A DNA stretch of 64,000 bases from Nitrosomonadales bacterium (GTDB taxonomy: Bacteria > Pseudomonadota > Gammaproteobacteria > Burkholderiales > Gallionellaceae). Both the position numbers and the translations under genes were made by a program. Under the pieces are notes generated by a model, which saw nothing but the letters and a program-made list of their open reading frames with translations, was not told the DNA's origin and ran no database searches. Below are positions 24,045-31,501 of this stretch, piece by piece (positions within the stretch are counted from its first letter, which is position 1; each line of letters begins with the position of its first letter). The stretch covers positions 21,503-85,502 of the forward strand of contig JANYJE010000070.1 of assembly GCA_025408405.1 (NCBI GenBank). Reading direction: 5' to 3'.

Positions 24045-25037
24045 ATGACTATGCACAAAAAATTGGGCGAACTCAAGGTGCTGGTTGTTGAAGACAGCAG
24101 GGTGACACTGAAAGTGCTGTGCAACTATCTGGGGCACATGGGCATCACACCCCTGACGGCGGAACTGGGCCAAACCGCGCTGGAGATTTACCGCCGCGAG
24201 CGCCCGGATATCATCCTGCTGGATGCGCAGTTGCCGGATATCGATGGTTTTGGTATCGCCAAAGAGATACGCGGGCTGGAACAGAAAAAGGACTGGACGG
24301 CGATTATCTTTCTCACCAGCATGTCCGAGGATGCAGATCTGGCGCGCGGCATCGAGGTGGGTGGCGACGATTACCTGATGAAGCCGATCAGCGAAGTGGT
24401 GCTGAAAGCCAAGGTGGCAGCCATGCGCAGGCTGGTCGAAATGCAGCGCTCGCTGGTTGCGGTGACGCACCAGCTGAATGTCGCCAACAAGGAGTTGCAG
24501 CGCCTGTCCACCACCGACGGGCTCACCGGACTCTCCAATCGGCGCATGTATGATGAGTTGTCCATACGCGAATGGCGGCGCTGCGAACGCGCGAAAAAAC
24601 CACTGTCACTGGTGATGGTGGATGTGGACAACTTCAAGCTCTATAACGATCACTATGGCCACCAGGCGGGTGACGAGTGCCTGAAAGTAGTTGCCGCCCT
24701 GATGAAGCGCGCGGCCCCGCGCCCCAGTGATCTGGTGGCGCGTTACGGCGGTGAGGAATTCGTGTTTGTGCTGGGCGAAACCGACGTGGATGGGGCGAAG
24801 TGGGTGGCCAACCTGATGCGTCAGCGCATTGCCGACCTGAACATGCCGCATGCCGTGTCACCGTTGCAGCGTGTGACGGTGAGCTGCGGCGTCGCTTCGG
24901 TGCTCCCCGGCGAGAATCTGTCACTGGAGGTTCTGATGCAGTCGGCCGACCATGCCCTTTATCAGGCCAAGATGAGCGGGCGTGATCGGGTGGAGAGCGG
25001 GGAGTATGGTGCGGTGAACAGCACAGTAAATAGTTGA
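24045..25037 (+). CDS. Response regulator with GGDEF output (PleD-like diguanylate cyclase)
   Basis: 330 residues. An N-terminal receiver domain (about 8-130) has the acidic pair E16/D17, phosphoacceptor D60 (LLDAQLPDIDGF), the switch Thr/Ser in FLTSM and the Lys of LMKP near 112. A helical linker leads to a GGDEF domain with GGEEF near residue 235 and the inhibition site RPSD exactly five residues before it. Phosphorylation would be expected to dimerise and activate c-di-GMP synthesis. No histidine kinase gene is adjacent, so its partner is elsewhere. It starts 6 bases after the glycosylase gene and is probably cotranscribed. Confidence 0.93.
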   Translation: MTMHKKLGELKVLVVEDSRVTLKVLCNYLGHMGITPLTAELGQTALEIYRRERPDIILLDAQLPDIDGFGIAKEIRGLEQKKDWTAIIFLTSMSEDADLARGIEVGGDDYLMKPISEVVLKAKVAAMRRLVEMQRSLVAVTHQLNVANKELQRLSTTDGLTGLSNRRMYDELSIREWRRCERAKKPLSLVMVDVDNFKLYNDHYGHQAGDECLKVVAALMKRAAPRPSDLVARYGGEEFVFVLGETDVDGAKWVANLMRQRIADLNMPHAVSPLQRVTVSCGVASVLPGENLSLEVLMQSADHALYQAKMSGRDRVESGEYGAVNSTVNS

Positions 25038-25368
25038 CCTTTGCGTGATCAATTGCAGGTTTGAGCTGCGGTTGCTATTCGCGAACGTTCGCAATCAGGA
25101 AGCACCATTCAGCGTACTGACCGGCAACACCGTGCCCGAAGGCGACATTCAGTGATGCAATTTCGCATCCCTAAAGCTGCCAGTGGCGACCTGACTCGCC
25201 ACAAATCCTTAACGGATGATCGCTCTGGAATTTCACCTCTCTAAAACAGAATATAGCAATGTACTCTAGCCATTCTGGTGAAGCCTACCAAGGCCAGCTA
25301 TTTCAGGTCTTTCGCAACGCAAACGAACCATATTTGAGCTTGTAGCACCATAAATCGAAAAGCCATAA
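25038..25368. other. Gene-free stretch at the edge of an AT-rich island, with a 12-base palindrome
   Basis: No credible coding frame, RNA or promoter was found in these 331 bases. The only clear structure is a perfect palindrome GCGAACGTTCGC at 25081-25092, 44 bases after the response regulator gene. Base composition drops from the GC-rich left side to the AT-rich genes on the right within this stretch, so it is the likely boundary of the insertion. Confidence 0.5.
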
Positions 25369-26451
25369 CTAATTTTGAAGCGGATCGGGCACCTCGACCT
25401 TTAGCAGACGCTTTCCAGATGAGTCCAGTTTGAATATTCCAAAATGCGCGCAGTAAAACCATAACGCCCCATCTTCCTGCAATGTTAGGCTGGCATTAAA
25501 GCACGAGCCTAGAGTGGCCCCTGTGATTTGCTGGAAATTCATCTCGAATTTGCGTTCACCAGATAACGACAATTGCACAAGTTTGAATGGGTAGCCGGTA
25601 TCCGCGTACCATATTTGCTCGTGTTCGAAATCAATAGCAATTTTGTTTACCGAGCCCTCTGAAGTCAAATATTTTGCTATAGGCACCTTGTTGAGAGTAT
25701 TCCCGTTTCGATCTAGGTGTAGCAATTCACCTCGATTGTGCGAGAGGTAGAGCCATGCCGTTCCATCTCTTTCATCTGGAAATATCCTAGAAATATAGTC
25801 GTGAGGCTTATACGACACTGTCTGGTGAGTTGCATCCGATGATATCTTAAGAGTTCCGTCGATATCTTCCCAAAGTAGGCCGTTCTTTTCATCCCGCGCC
25901 AAGATATGGCGCCCCCCAACACTAGGTGCCACCCAAATGCGCTGCGGTGAACCTGCGATTGACACTTGAAAGCCGTAGATAGGCATTTTGGAATCTGTGA
26001 AAAAACTCTCAGGAGTTGGGCCACGAGTTAGTAGCGAAGAAAATTGATTTGCGGCACTTTGCGGATTCCCTTTGAAACGAAGAATTCGGCCGTAAGCGGA
26101 ATCTACGAACCATGTCTGAGTTGTTTGTCCATCGTGCGCATGTTCTTCTTTCCCATAATGTTCAAGCCCAAAAAATGCTGCGTTAATTTCAGTTTCATAC
26201 CTGCCATCTTCTGAAATGCGTAGGATTTTCGGCTCTTCGATTGTTGAAATTCTGTCTTCATCGAGATAATCAGTATTTATGTAGCCAAACGCATACAGCT
26301 TGCGATCTTCCTTGTCGAAGTAGATGGAGCCTATGTGATATTTCTTAACAACCCGGGGTTCCGCTTTCTGTGGCGCAAGGGCTTCGCCTGCATCTGCACA
26401 TAGGGGAAACATGGTACACGCAACCAAAGTGATCACTATTAGATATTTCAT
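25369..26451 (-). CDS. Secreted protein, probable beta-propeller, unknown function
   Basis: 360 residues from the ATG at 26451, which has AAAGG six bases upstream; a longer frame to 26496 lacks this. The first 21 residues are a signal peptide (MKYLIVITLVACTMFPLCADA), so the product is exported. The mature part is rich in short beta strands with recurring aromatic/Gly/Asp turns (KLYAFGYINTD, AWLYLSHNRGELL, IWYADTGYPFKL, ALWFYCAHFGIF), suggesting a six- or seven-bladed propeller of the SMP-30/NHL kind. No catalytic motif was recognised. The codon use is AT-richer than in the flanking core genes. It is the last of three leftward genes and may belong with the similar secreted protein at 28136-28921. 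Confidence 0.72.
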   Translation of the reverse strand: MKYLIVITLVACTMFPLCADAGEALAPQKAEPRVVKKYHIGSIYFDKEDRKLYAFGYINTDYLDEDRISTIEEPKILRISEDGRYETEINAAFFGLEHYGKEEHAHDGQTTQTWFVDSAYGRILRFKGNPQSAANQFSSLLTRGPTPESFFTDSKMPIYGFQVSIAGSPQRIWVAPSVGGRHILARDEKNGLLWEDIDGTLKISSDATHQTVSYKPHDYISRIFPDERDGTAWLYLSHNRGELLHLDRNGNTLNKVPIAKYLTSEGSVNKIAIDFEHEQIWYADTGYPFKLVQLSLSGERKFEMNFQQITGATLGSCFNASLTLQEDGALWFYCAHFGIFKLDSSGKRLLKVEVPDPLQN

Positions 26452-26567
26452 GGGCAACCTTTCATGTGAATAATTACAAATTAGCAATGAGCGCAAGTAC
26501 TCAAAACTTTACTATCGATTCAGGCGGCTGATTTGGCAATCCACTTAGCTGCGTACTGAACAGATTG

Positions 26568-28139
26568 TCATTCAAATTTTCTGATTTGCGCCACACTGGG
26601 AGATGCGCAGTTCGCAAGCTTTGCCGTTTCGCTATTTTTTGAGGACCGATCGATGAATGTGGGCTCCAAACCTCGCTTGCATAGAAAATCAGAAGCATCA
26701 GGCTTGTGAAAGAACTCTGCATAATCCGTAGCATTTTCCCCCATTAAATCTATCGCATCTATGTTGGCGCCCATTTTGATCAGCAATTCCATCATGGGGA
26801 TATTGCCGTTTTCTGCAGCCATCATCAGCGGGGTCTCACCTCTCCTTGCAGTCACACTAACATTGGGATCTGCACCACCAACCAGCAATTCTCGAGCAAG
26901 CTCTAGATTATCCTTCTTCACCGCATGATGTAAGGCGTTATACCAACCACCAACTTGAGTATCCGGATCGCTGCCAGAGTCCAACAGGCGACGGACCGTA
27001 TCGATATGCCCAAAGTATGCAGCAAGAGAGATGGCAGAGTATGCCTCGCCTGTGTTTGTGTCGCGCTCAACACCCTGCTCAGCCAGTTCCATTGCCAAAT
27101 CTCCGTAACCACTATTGGCCGCGGCGTTGTATGCACTGAACCCTACTTTGTTTTTCTGGTTTTTGTTTGCTCCAAGCATGAGCAGTTCGCGTACGCTTTG
27201 ATGATCGCCATTACCTGCCGCGTAAATCAACGCGGAATCAGCCGAATAATCATCCGAGGTACTATTGACATCAATTCCTGCATTCACCAAAGGGCTGATG
27301 GCGTCAGGCATCCTTTCAGTGATCGCAATATCAAGCCAAGTTGCCTCGCTACTAGGATTATGCAGAAGCTCCTGTCGTCCCCAAGGGGTATTCAATCGGG
27401 CTTCCAGCGCCTCCGGGCAGCGCGCCGCAAGAGCGTCACTCAACCGCAAAGCTTGTGAGCAGGGGTTCGAAACAAAGGCTTGCCGGTGCGCAGCCTTGGC
27501 CAAGAACCAAGACGACGTAAAGCTCATCAAATCAGAAACGCTGCCGTCATTGACCGTGCATTTAGTTTGAATGGCCAAGCGCGATTCCCAGGGTTTGGCT
27601 ACAAGCGGAGCAGGAATGGAAAATATCCAGTTGCCTTGAGCGCTATATGCGCGTTGTCCGGAACGCACTGCAGGAATGGGTTGCCAGGCGGACCAGGTCC
27701 CAGGCGGGTTGTCTATTGTGTATCCATCACCATAAAAACCAAGTGTTGTCAGGCCAATCCTGACTTCCCTTAATGCTTTGCAGTCAAACCACAAATTTCG
27801 CTCTGCCGCATGACTTACTTCTTTGAGTTGAACGGTTAATGCATCATTTTGCCAATGCACACTGCCCCGTACACCTATCCGTGCAAAGGCAGGGTAGTTG
27901 TTTATGTGGGGTAGCTCTAGCGGTGCGTCAAATCGCAATTCGGCGGGCCAGTCATAATGAGATGAAAGTGCCGGGTCGGCGTGCAGGCGGACGTAAATTG
28001 CGTCAAGAAAAACACGGGGCGAAATACTGCTATTTCCGAACAGCAGCGCAGCAGAAATCACAAAGACTGCGAACAGTATGAATAACCGTGGGCTACGTAA
28101 AATAGGCATAACGGAGAAGTTTAGTCGTGCGCGCTTCAC
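26568..28139 (-). CDS. Membrane-anchored ankyrin repeat protein
   Basis: 523 residues, GTG start at 28139 overlapping the stop of the upstream gene (GTGA). One membrane segment near residues 17-37 (LFILFAVFVISAALLFG) should leave the rest outside the cytoplasm. Residues about 40-210 form an unrecognised domain. Residues about 245-490 contain six to seven ankyrin repeats: the helix-turn pattern is visible in SALIYAAGNGDHQSVRELLM, AISLAAYFGHIDTVRRLLDS, NALHHAVKKDNLELARELLV and TPLMMAAENGNIPMMELLIK. Ankyrin repeats bind proteins, so this is likely an envelope scaffold. The function is unknown. Translational coupling to the secreted propeller-like gene supports a shared role. Confidence 0.8.
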   Translation of the reverse strand: MKRARLNFSVMPILRSPRLFILFAVFVISAALLFGNSSISPRVFLDAIYVRLHADPALSSHYDWPAELRFDAPLELPHINNYPAFARIGVRGSVHWQNDALTVQLKEVSHAAERNLWFDCKALREVRIGLTTLGFYGDGYTIDNPPGTWSAWQPIPAVRSGQRAYSAQGNWIFSIPAPLVAKPWESRLAIQTKCTVNDGSVSDLMSFTSSWFLAKAAHRQAFVSNPCSQALRLSDALAARCPEALEARLNTPWGRQELLHNPSSEATWLDIAITERMPDAISPLVNAGIDVNSTSDDYSADSALIYAAGNGDHQSVRELLMLGANKNQKNKVGFSAYNAAANSGYGDLAMELAEQGVERDTNTGEAYSAISLAAYFGHIDTVRRLLDSGSDPDTQVGGWYNALHHAVKKDNLELARELLVGGADPNVSVTARRGETPLMMAAENGNIPMMELLIKMGANIDAIDLMGENATDYAEFFHKPDASDFLCKRGLEPTFIDRSSKNSETAKLANCASPSVAQIRKFE

Positions 28140-28921
28140 GGCCTCGTCTGCAGCGCTGAGCCAGACGAAAGCGCAAAATCCCTGACGGTCGCTTTATATA
28201 GCCCACCCGCACCAAAAAATATGTCTTCTCCATCCAGTGCTATGGCCCGAATATAGTTTTGATCCTTGTCGGGAAAACGTGCAGCCGAGCCTGTTTTACG
28301 ATCTATTACAATTAAACCATCTCCACTAGTTGCAACATAAGCCGTTGTTCCAGTCATAAGAGAGGCGACGGCCCAGTTGTAATAGCTCGTAGGTTTGTAG
28401 ACCAATTTACAGCGTTGCGTTTTCTGAGTACACAGATAAACATTTCCCTTGAAATAACCTTCTACGACTTGTTCGCCCTCTGTGGCAAAAGTTTCTATGC
28501 CGCAGCAGGCAGGTTTAGGAAGATTCTCATCTTCCTTCAACAGGTTATTTAAGAATGAGCTTTGCGCCTGACAAGGGCTCAAATCGTATCGATAACACTT
28601 GCCGCTATATGTATTGCCGTTAGTTGAAATCCACACTTCTTCCTTTCCCTGAGAGATAAGGATGCTTGTAATTTCATCATTTGGTAACTTTTCAATCTTT
28701 GCGGTTTGATCTATTAGCTTGTTGCCTGGAAGAGATAAAGTGAAAAATGATTTGTTCGCCCCTATATATAGCGTCCTATTTACAGCTCCCAGCGCCGTGA
28801 CAAACTGACCGGCGAAATATTCCTGTTTTATGGCGCGATCGAACCAATAATTGCCTTCAGCGCCGGCTACAGAAATATTAAATGCGTAGAACGTAATTAT
28901 CAGTGCTGTCACTTTGAGCAT
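28136..28921 (-). CDS. Secreted protein, probable beta-propeller, unknown function
   Basis: 261 residues with an N-terminal signal peptide (MLKVTALIITFYAFNISVAGA, cleavage near 21). The mature part has propeller-like strands (TLYIGANKSFFTLSL, EEVWISTNGNTYSGKCY, AYVATSGDGLIVIDRKTGS, DIFFGAGGLYKATV) and several cysteines (CYRYDLSPC, ACCG, LCTQKTQRC) that could form disulfides in the periplasm. It is the first gene of the three-gene leftward unit and is coupled to the ankyrin gene. I do not recognise a family. Codon use is AT-rich like its neighbours. The 244 bases upstream (28922-29165) hold no gene or clear promoter. Confidence 0.7.
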   Translation of the reverse strand: MLKVTALIITFYAFNISVAGAEGNYWFDRAIKQEYFAGQFVTALGAVNRTLYIGANKSFFTLSLPGNKLIDQTAKIEKLPNDEITSILISQGKEEVWISTNGNTYSGKCYRYDLSPCQAQSSFLNNLLKEDENLPKPACCGIETFATEGEQVVEGYFKGNVYLCTQKTQRCKLVYKPTSYYNWAVASLMTGTTAYVATSGDGLIVIDRKTGSAARFPDKDQNYIRAIALDGEDIFFGAGGLYKATVRDFALSSGSALQTRP

Positions 28922-29165
28922 ATGGATGCCTTATCTAACGAAGTTGTAGTATTAAACGCTGCTCATCGCGCCCCCTCACGAAGGGCAGTATGGCCACAGG
29001 CTGAGGTCTACTTCCAGTCAATATTCACTGCCGCAAAGCTGCCGTTAGCGAACGTCAGGATCTGGGACTCTGCGGCCCTTTGCTACAGGCGGCAATCGGG
29101 AAGCCTGATGGATGGAAGTGGGCAATATTTTTGGCGCGGTCAGATCAAATTCAAACTACTGCCGC

Positions 29166-30053
29166 TTAGATGACGATCTCTTCGCCTTCGCGCGCCAAGC
29201 GGATGTCCAATACGTTTTTGTCATAGGGGTGGCGCGCTACTGCCTCGGCAAAAACTTTTTCCAGATCATCATCGCTGCGGGTGGGTTCGTGGTGGGTGCA
29301 ATACAGGATTTTTGCGCCTGCTGCGCGGGCCAGTTCGATGCAGCTGTCGAAAGTGCCGTGGCCCCAGCCTATTTTCTGCGGGTATTCGCCTATGGTGTAG
29401 GAAGAGTCTGCGATAAGCACGTCAACTCCGCGGATGGATTCCACAATGGATCGATGCTGCTCTTCAATCATTGCCTGATATTCGTTGTAGCCGTCGTCGC
29501 CGGGTGCATAGATGTTGTAATGAGGTTCGTGGTCGCCGGTGAAAAATACCGATTTGCCATTGCAGTTGATGCGATAGCCGAAATTGACCACAGGGTGGCT
29601 GAGCAGGGTGGGCGTGATGGTGGTTGAGCCTATCTTCACCGCTTCATGCGGCATGACGGTCTGGTAGATAATGCTCGATTGCATCTCTGCCTCGCGTACC
29701 GGGAAGTAGCTGTACTGCATCTGGATCAACATGATGCGCTCGGGACCGGCACCGGAAATCGGGTCGAAAGCGCCATACAGGTGGATATGGTTGCCCGGAA
29801 TGAAAATCGGAATGAAGAAAGGCAGGCCCTGGATATGATCCCAATGGCTGTGGGTGTTGAAAATATGCGCGTCGATGGGCAGTTCCTTGAGTAGCGTCTG
29901 CGCCAGCGGGAAAATGCCGGTGCCGCCATCCAGAATAATCAGCCCGTTGTCGTCGGTGCGCACTTCTATGCAGGTGGTGTTGCCGCCATAGCGCTGGGTA
30001 GTTGGGCCGGGAGAAGGGATGGAGCCGCGCACGCCCCAGAATTTTATTTTCAT
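29166..30053 (-). CDS. Metallo-beta-lactamase fold hydrolase
   Basis: 295 residues. The N-terminus KIKFWGVRGSIPSPGPTTQRYGGNTTCIEV and the metal motif THSHWDHIQG (HxHxDH) identify the PhnP/RNase Z-like branch of metallo-beta-lactamases that often act as phosphodiesterases. Further metal ligands are HP near LLSHPVVNFGY, the TGDHEPH stretch and CTHHEPTRSD near the C-terminus. Its start overlaps the stop of the HDOD gene by four bases, so the two are translated together. This MBL-HDOD pairing suggests a nucleotide-signalling role, but the substrate cannot be told from sequence. Confidence 0.85.
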   Translation of the reverse strand: MKIKFWGVRGSIPSPGPTTQRYGGNTTCIEVRTDDNGLIILDGGTGIFPLAQTLLKELPIDAHIFNTHSHWDHIQGLPFFIPIFIPGNHIHLYGAFDPISGAGPERIMLIQMQYSYFPVREAEMQSSIIYQTVMPHEAVKIGSTTITPTLLSHPVVNFGYRINCNGKSVFFTGDHEPHYNIYAPGDDGYNEYQAMIEEQHRSIVESIRGVDVLIADSSYTIGEYPQKIGWGHGTFDSCIELARAAGAKILYCTHHEPTRSDDDLEKVFAEAVARHPYDKNVLDIRLAREGEEIVI

Positions 30054-30925
30054 TTGCTCGCCTCTTTGCCGACCTGCGCGAAAGTTCTGGCTTCATCCAG
30101 CACTTTTGACAGGTCGCCCAGTTGTCCGATGATGTCTTCCAGATTGCCGCCAAAACGCTCTGCGACATTGGGTGGTAGTTCTTCCACGATGGGGTTGCCG
30201 CCGTGCCCCATCGTATGCAACTTGCTGATCTGGTCTGCCACAAACAGGCAGTTCTGCATTGTCGACTCGGTTAACGAACCATCATGCAGGTGGCGTATGG
30301 TTTCGCTGAGAGATTTCTGGAACTGCCATTTCTCCACCAGCAAGGCGCCCGCCACGGTGTGGTCGACGCCGATGATGCGTTGTTCGGCGCTGTGCAGGGG
30401 GATGTTGTTTTCGGCGCTGTAGCTCAATGCTGCCTTGAATTCTTCCGGCATGTGTTGCGCGAACATCACCTTGCCGAAATCGTGCAGCAGCCCCGCGATA
30501 TAGCAGTCACCCGGGTCGGTGTCTTCATCGCCAAATTTCTGGCACAGCATGCGCGCCAGGCTGGCCGTGGTGAGCGAATGCAGCAGATATTTCTGCATGT
30601 CGAAGCCGGCGGCGTTCTGCTGCGGGAGTATGCCTATGGCCGCGAACGATATGGCCATGTTTTTCACGGTGTTGAGCCCGAGATACATCACCGACTGATT
30701 TACCGAGGTGATTTGTTTGGGGAAATTGTAGTAGGCGGAATTGAGTATGCGCAGCAATTTCAGCGTCATCACCGGATCTTTTTCGATCACGCTGATCAGC
30801 TCCTTGGGCGGGCAATTCATGTCGCGCGAAAGCTCCAGAACGCGCTGCACGCTTTTCGGGAAAGCAGGCATCTTATCCACGGCGGCGGATAATTTTTTGC
30901 TGAGCTCTGCAGAAAGTTCGGTCAT
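30050..30925 (-). CDS. HDOD domain signalling protein
   Basis: 291 residues with the HDOD fold: MPAFPKSVQRVLELSRD, VIEKDPVMTLKLLRILNSAYY, VNQSVMYLGLNTVKNMAI and GLLHDFGKVMFAQH. The HD pair is present in HDFGK, but the complete HD-GYP set is not. A C-terminal extension of about 60 residues follows (ERFGGNLEDIIGQLGDLSKVLDEARTF). It is first in a two-gene unit with the metallo-hydrolase. It is the second HDOD protein of the window and shares only the family pattern with the one at 12078-12935. Confidence 0.88.
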   Translation of the reverse strand: MTELSAELSKKLSAAVDKMPAFPKSVQRVLELSRDMNCPPKELISVIEKDPVMTLKLLRILNSAYYNFPKQITSVNQSVMYLGLNTVKNMAISFAAIGILPQQNAAGFDMQKYLLHSLTTASLARMLCQKFGDEDTDPGDCYIAGLLHDFGKVMFAQHMPEEFKAALSYSAENNIPLHSAEQRIIGVDHTVAGALLVEKWQFQKSLSETIRHLHDGSLTESTMQNCLFVADQISKLHTMGHGGNPIVEELPPNVAERFGGNLEDIIGQLGDLSKVLDEARTFAQVGKEASK

Positions 30926-30984
30926 GGAATTGGATTGTTTCTGTCTACGGCGCTAATGTTGCCTGTAAATCCGTGCCCTGTCAG

Positions 30985-31431
30985 CTACTCTTTGCGCAAA
31001 CAATCCGCCCAGTTGTTGGGGGTTTCGTAGATGCGCACCCGTTCCAGATGCAGGTGGGTGTGGTAGGTGTCGCGATAGGCAGGGGACAGCAGCTTGAAAG
31101 CGATGGCTGCAAGGTTCTCCGCCGTGGGCACTACATCCATGATGACCGTCTTGTGGCCAGGCAGGGTTTGCAGGAATTCCAGCACCTTCGTGTCGCCGCG
31201 GTACACCAGAAAGGCGTGATCCCATACATCGACCACCTGTTCTTTGGCAATGCGCTTAACATCGGAAAAATCCATCACCATGCCCTGCTCGGACACACCT
31301 TCCAGGGTGATGATGTCACCGGCGAGGGTCACTTCCAGTGCATAGCGGTGGCCATGCAGATGCTTGCATTGGCTGTTGTGATTGGGGATGCGGTGACCTG
31401 CATCAAATTCCAGGCGGCGTGTGATCTGCAT
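30985..31431 (-). CDS. queD: 6-carboxytetrahydropterin synthase QueD
   Basis: 148 residues, the 6-pyruvoyltetrahydropterin synthase fold, converting dihydroneopterin triphosphate to 6-carboxytetrahydropterin in queuosine synthesis. Zinc ligands are the His of FDAGHRI and the two His of HGHRY; the catalytic Cys lies in CKHLHGH; WDHAFL, VPTAENLA and ERVRIYETPNNWA are the remaining family motifs. No other queuosine genes are adjacent. Same direction as the HDOD gene, 59 bases upstream of it. Confidence 0.96.
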   Translation of the reverse strand: MQITRRLEFDAGHRIPNHNSQCKHLHGHRYALEVTLAGDIITLEGVSEQGMVMDFSDVKRIAKEQVVDVWDHAFLVYRGDTKVLEFLQTLPGHKTVIMDVVPTAENLAAIAFKLLSPAYRDTYHTHLHLERVRIYETPNNWADCLRKE

Positions 31432-31501
31432 GATGAATTCAATAATATTAAATGACGTGATATCGCGCGGAAAAATGCAGCGGCTAATTTTCTGCTGCGG
31501 A

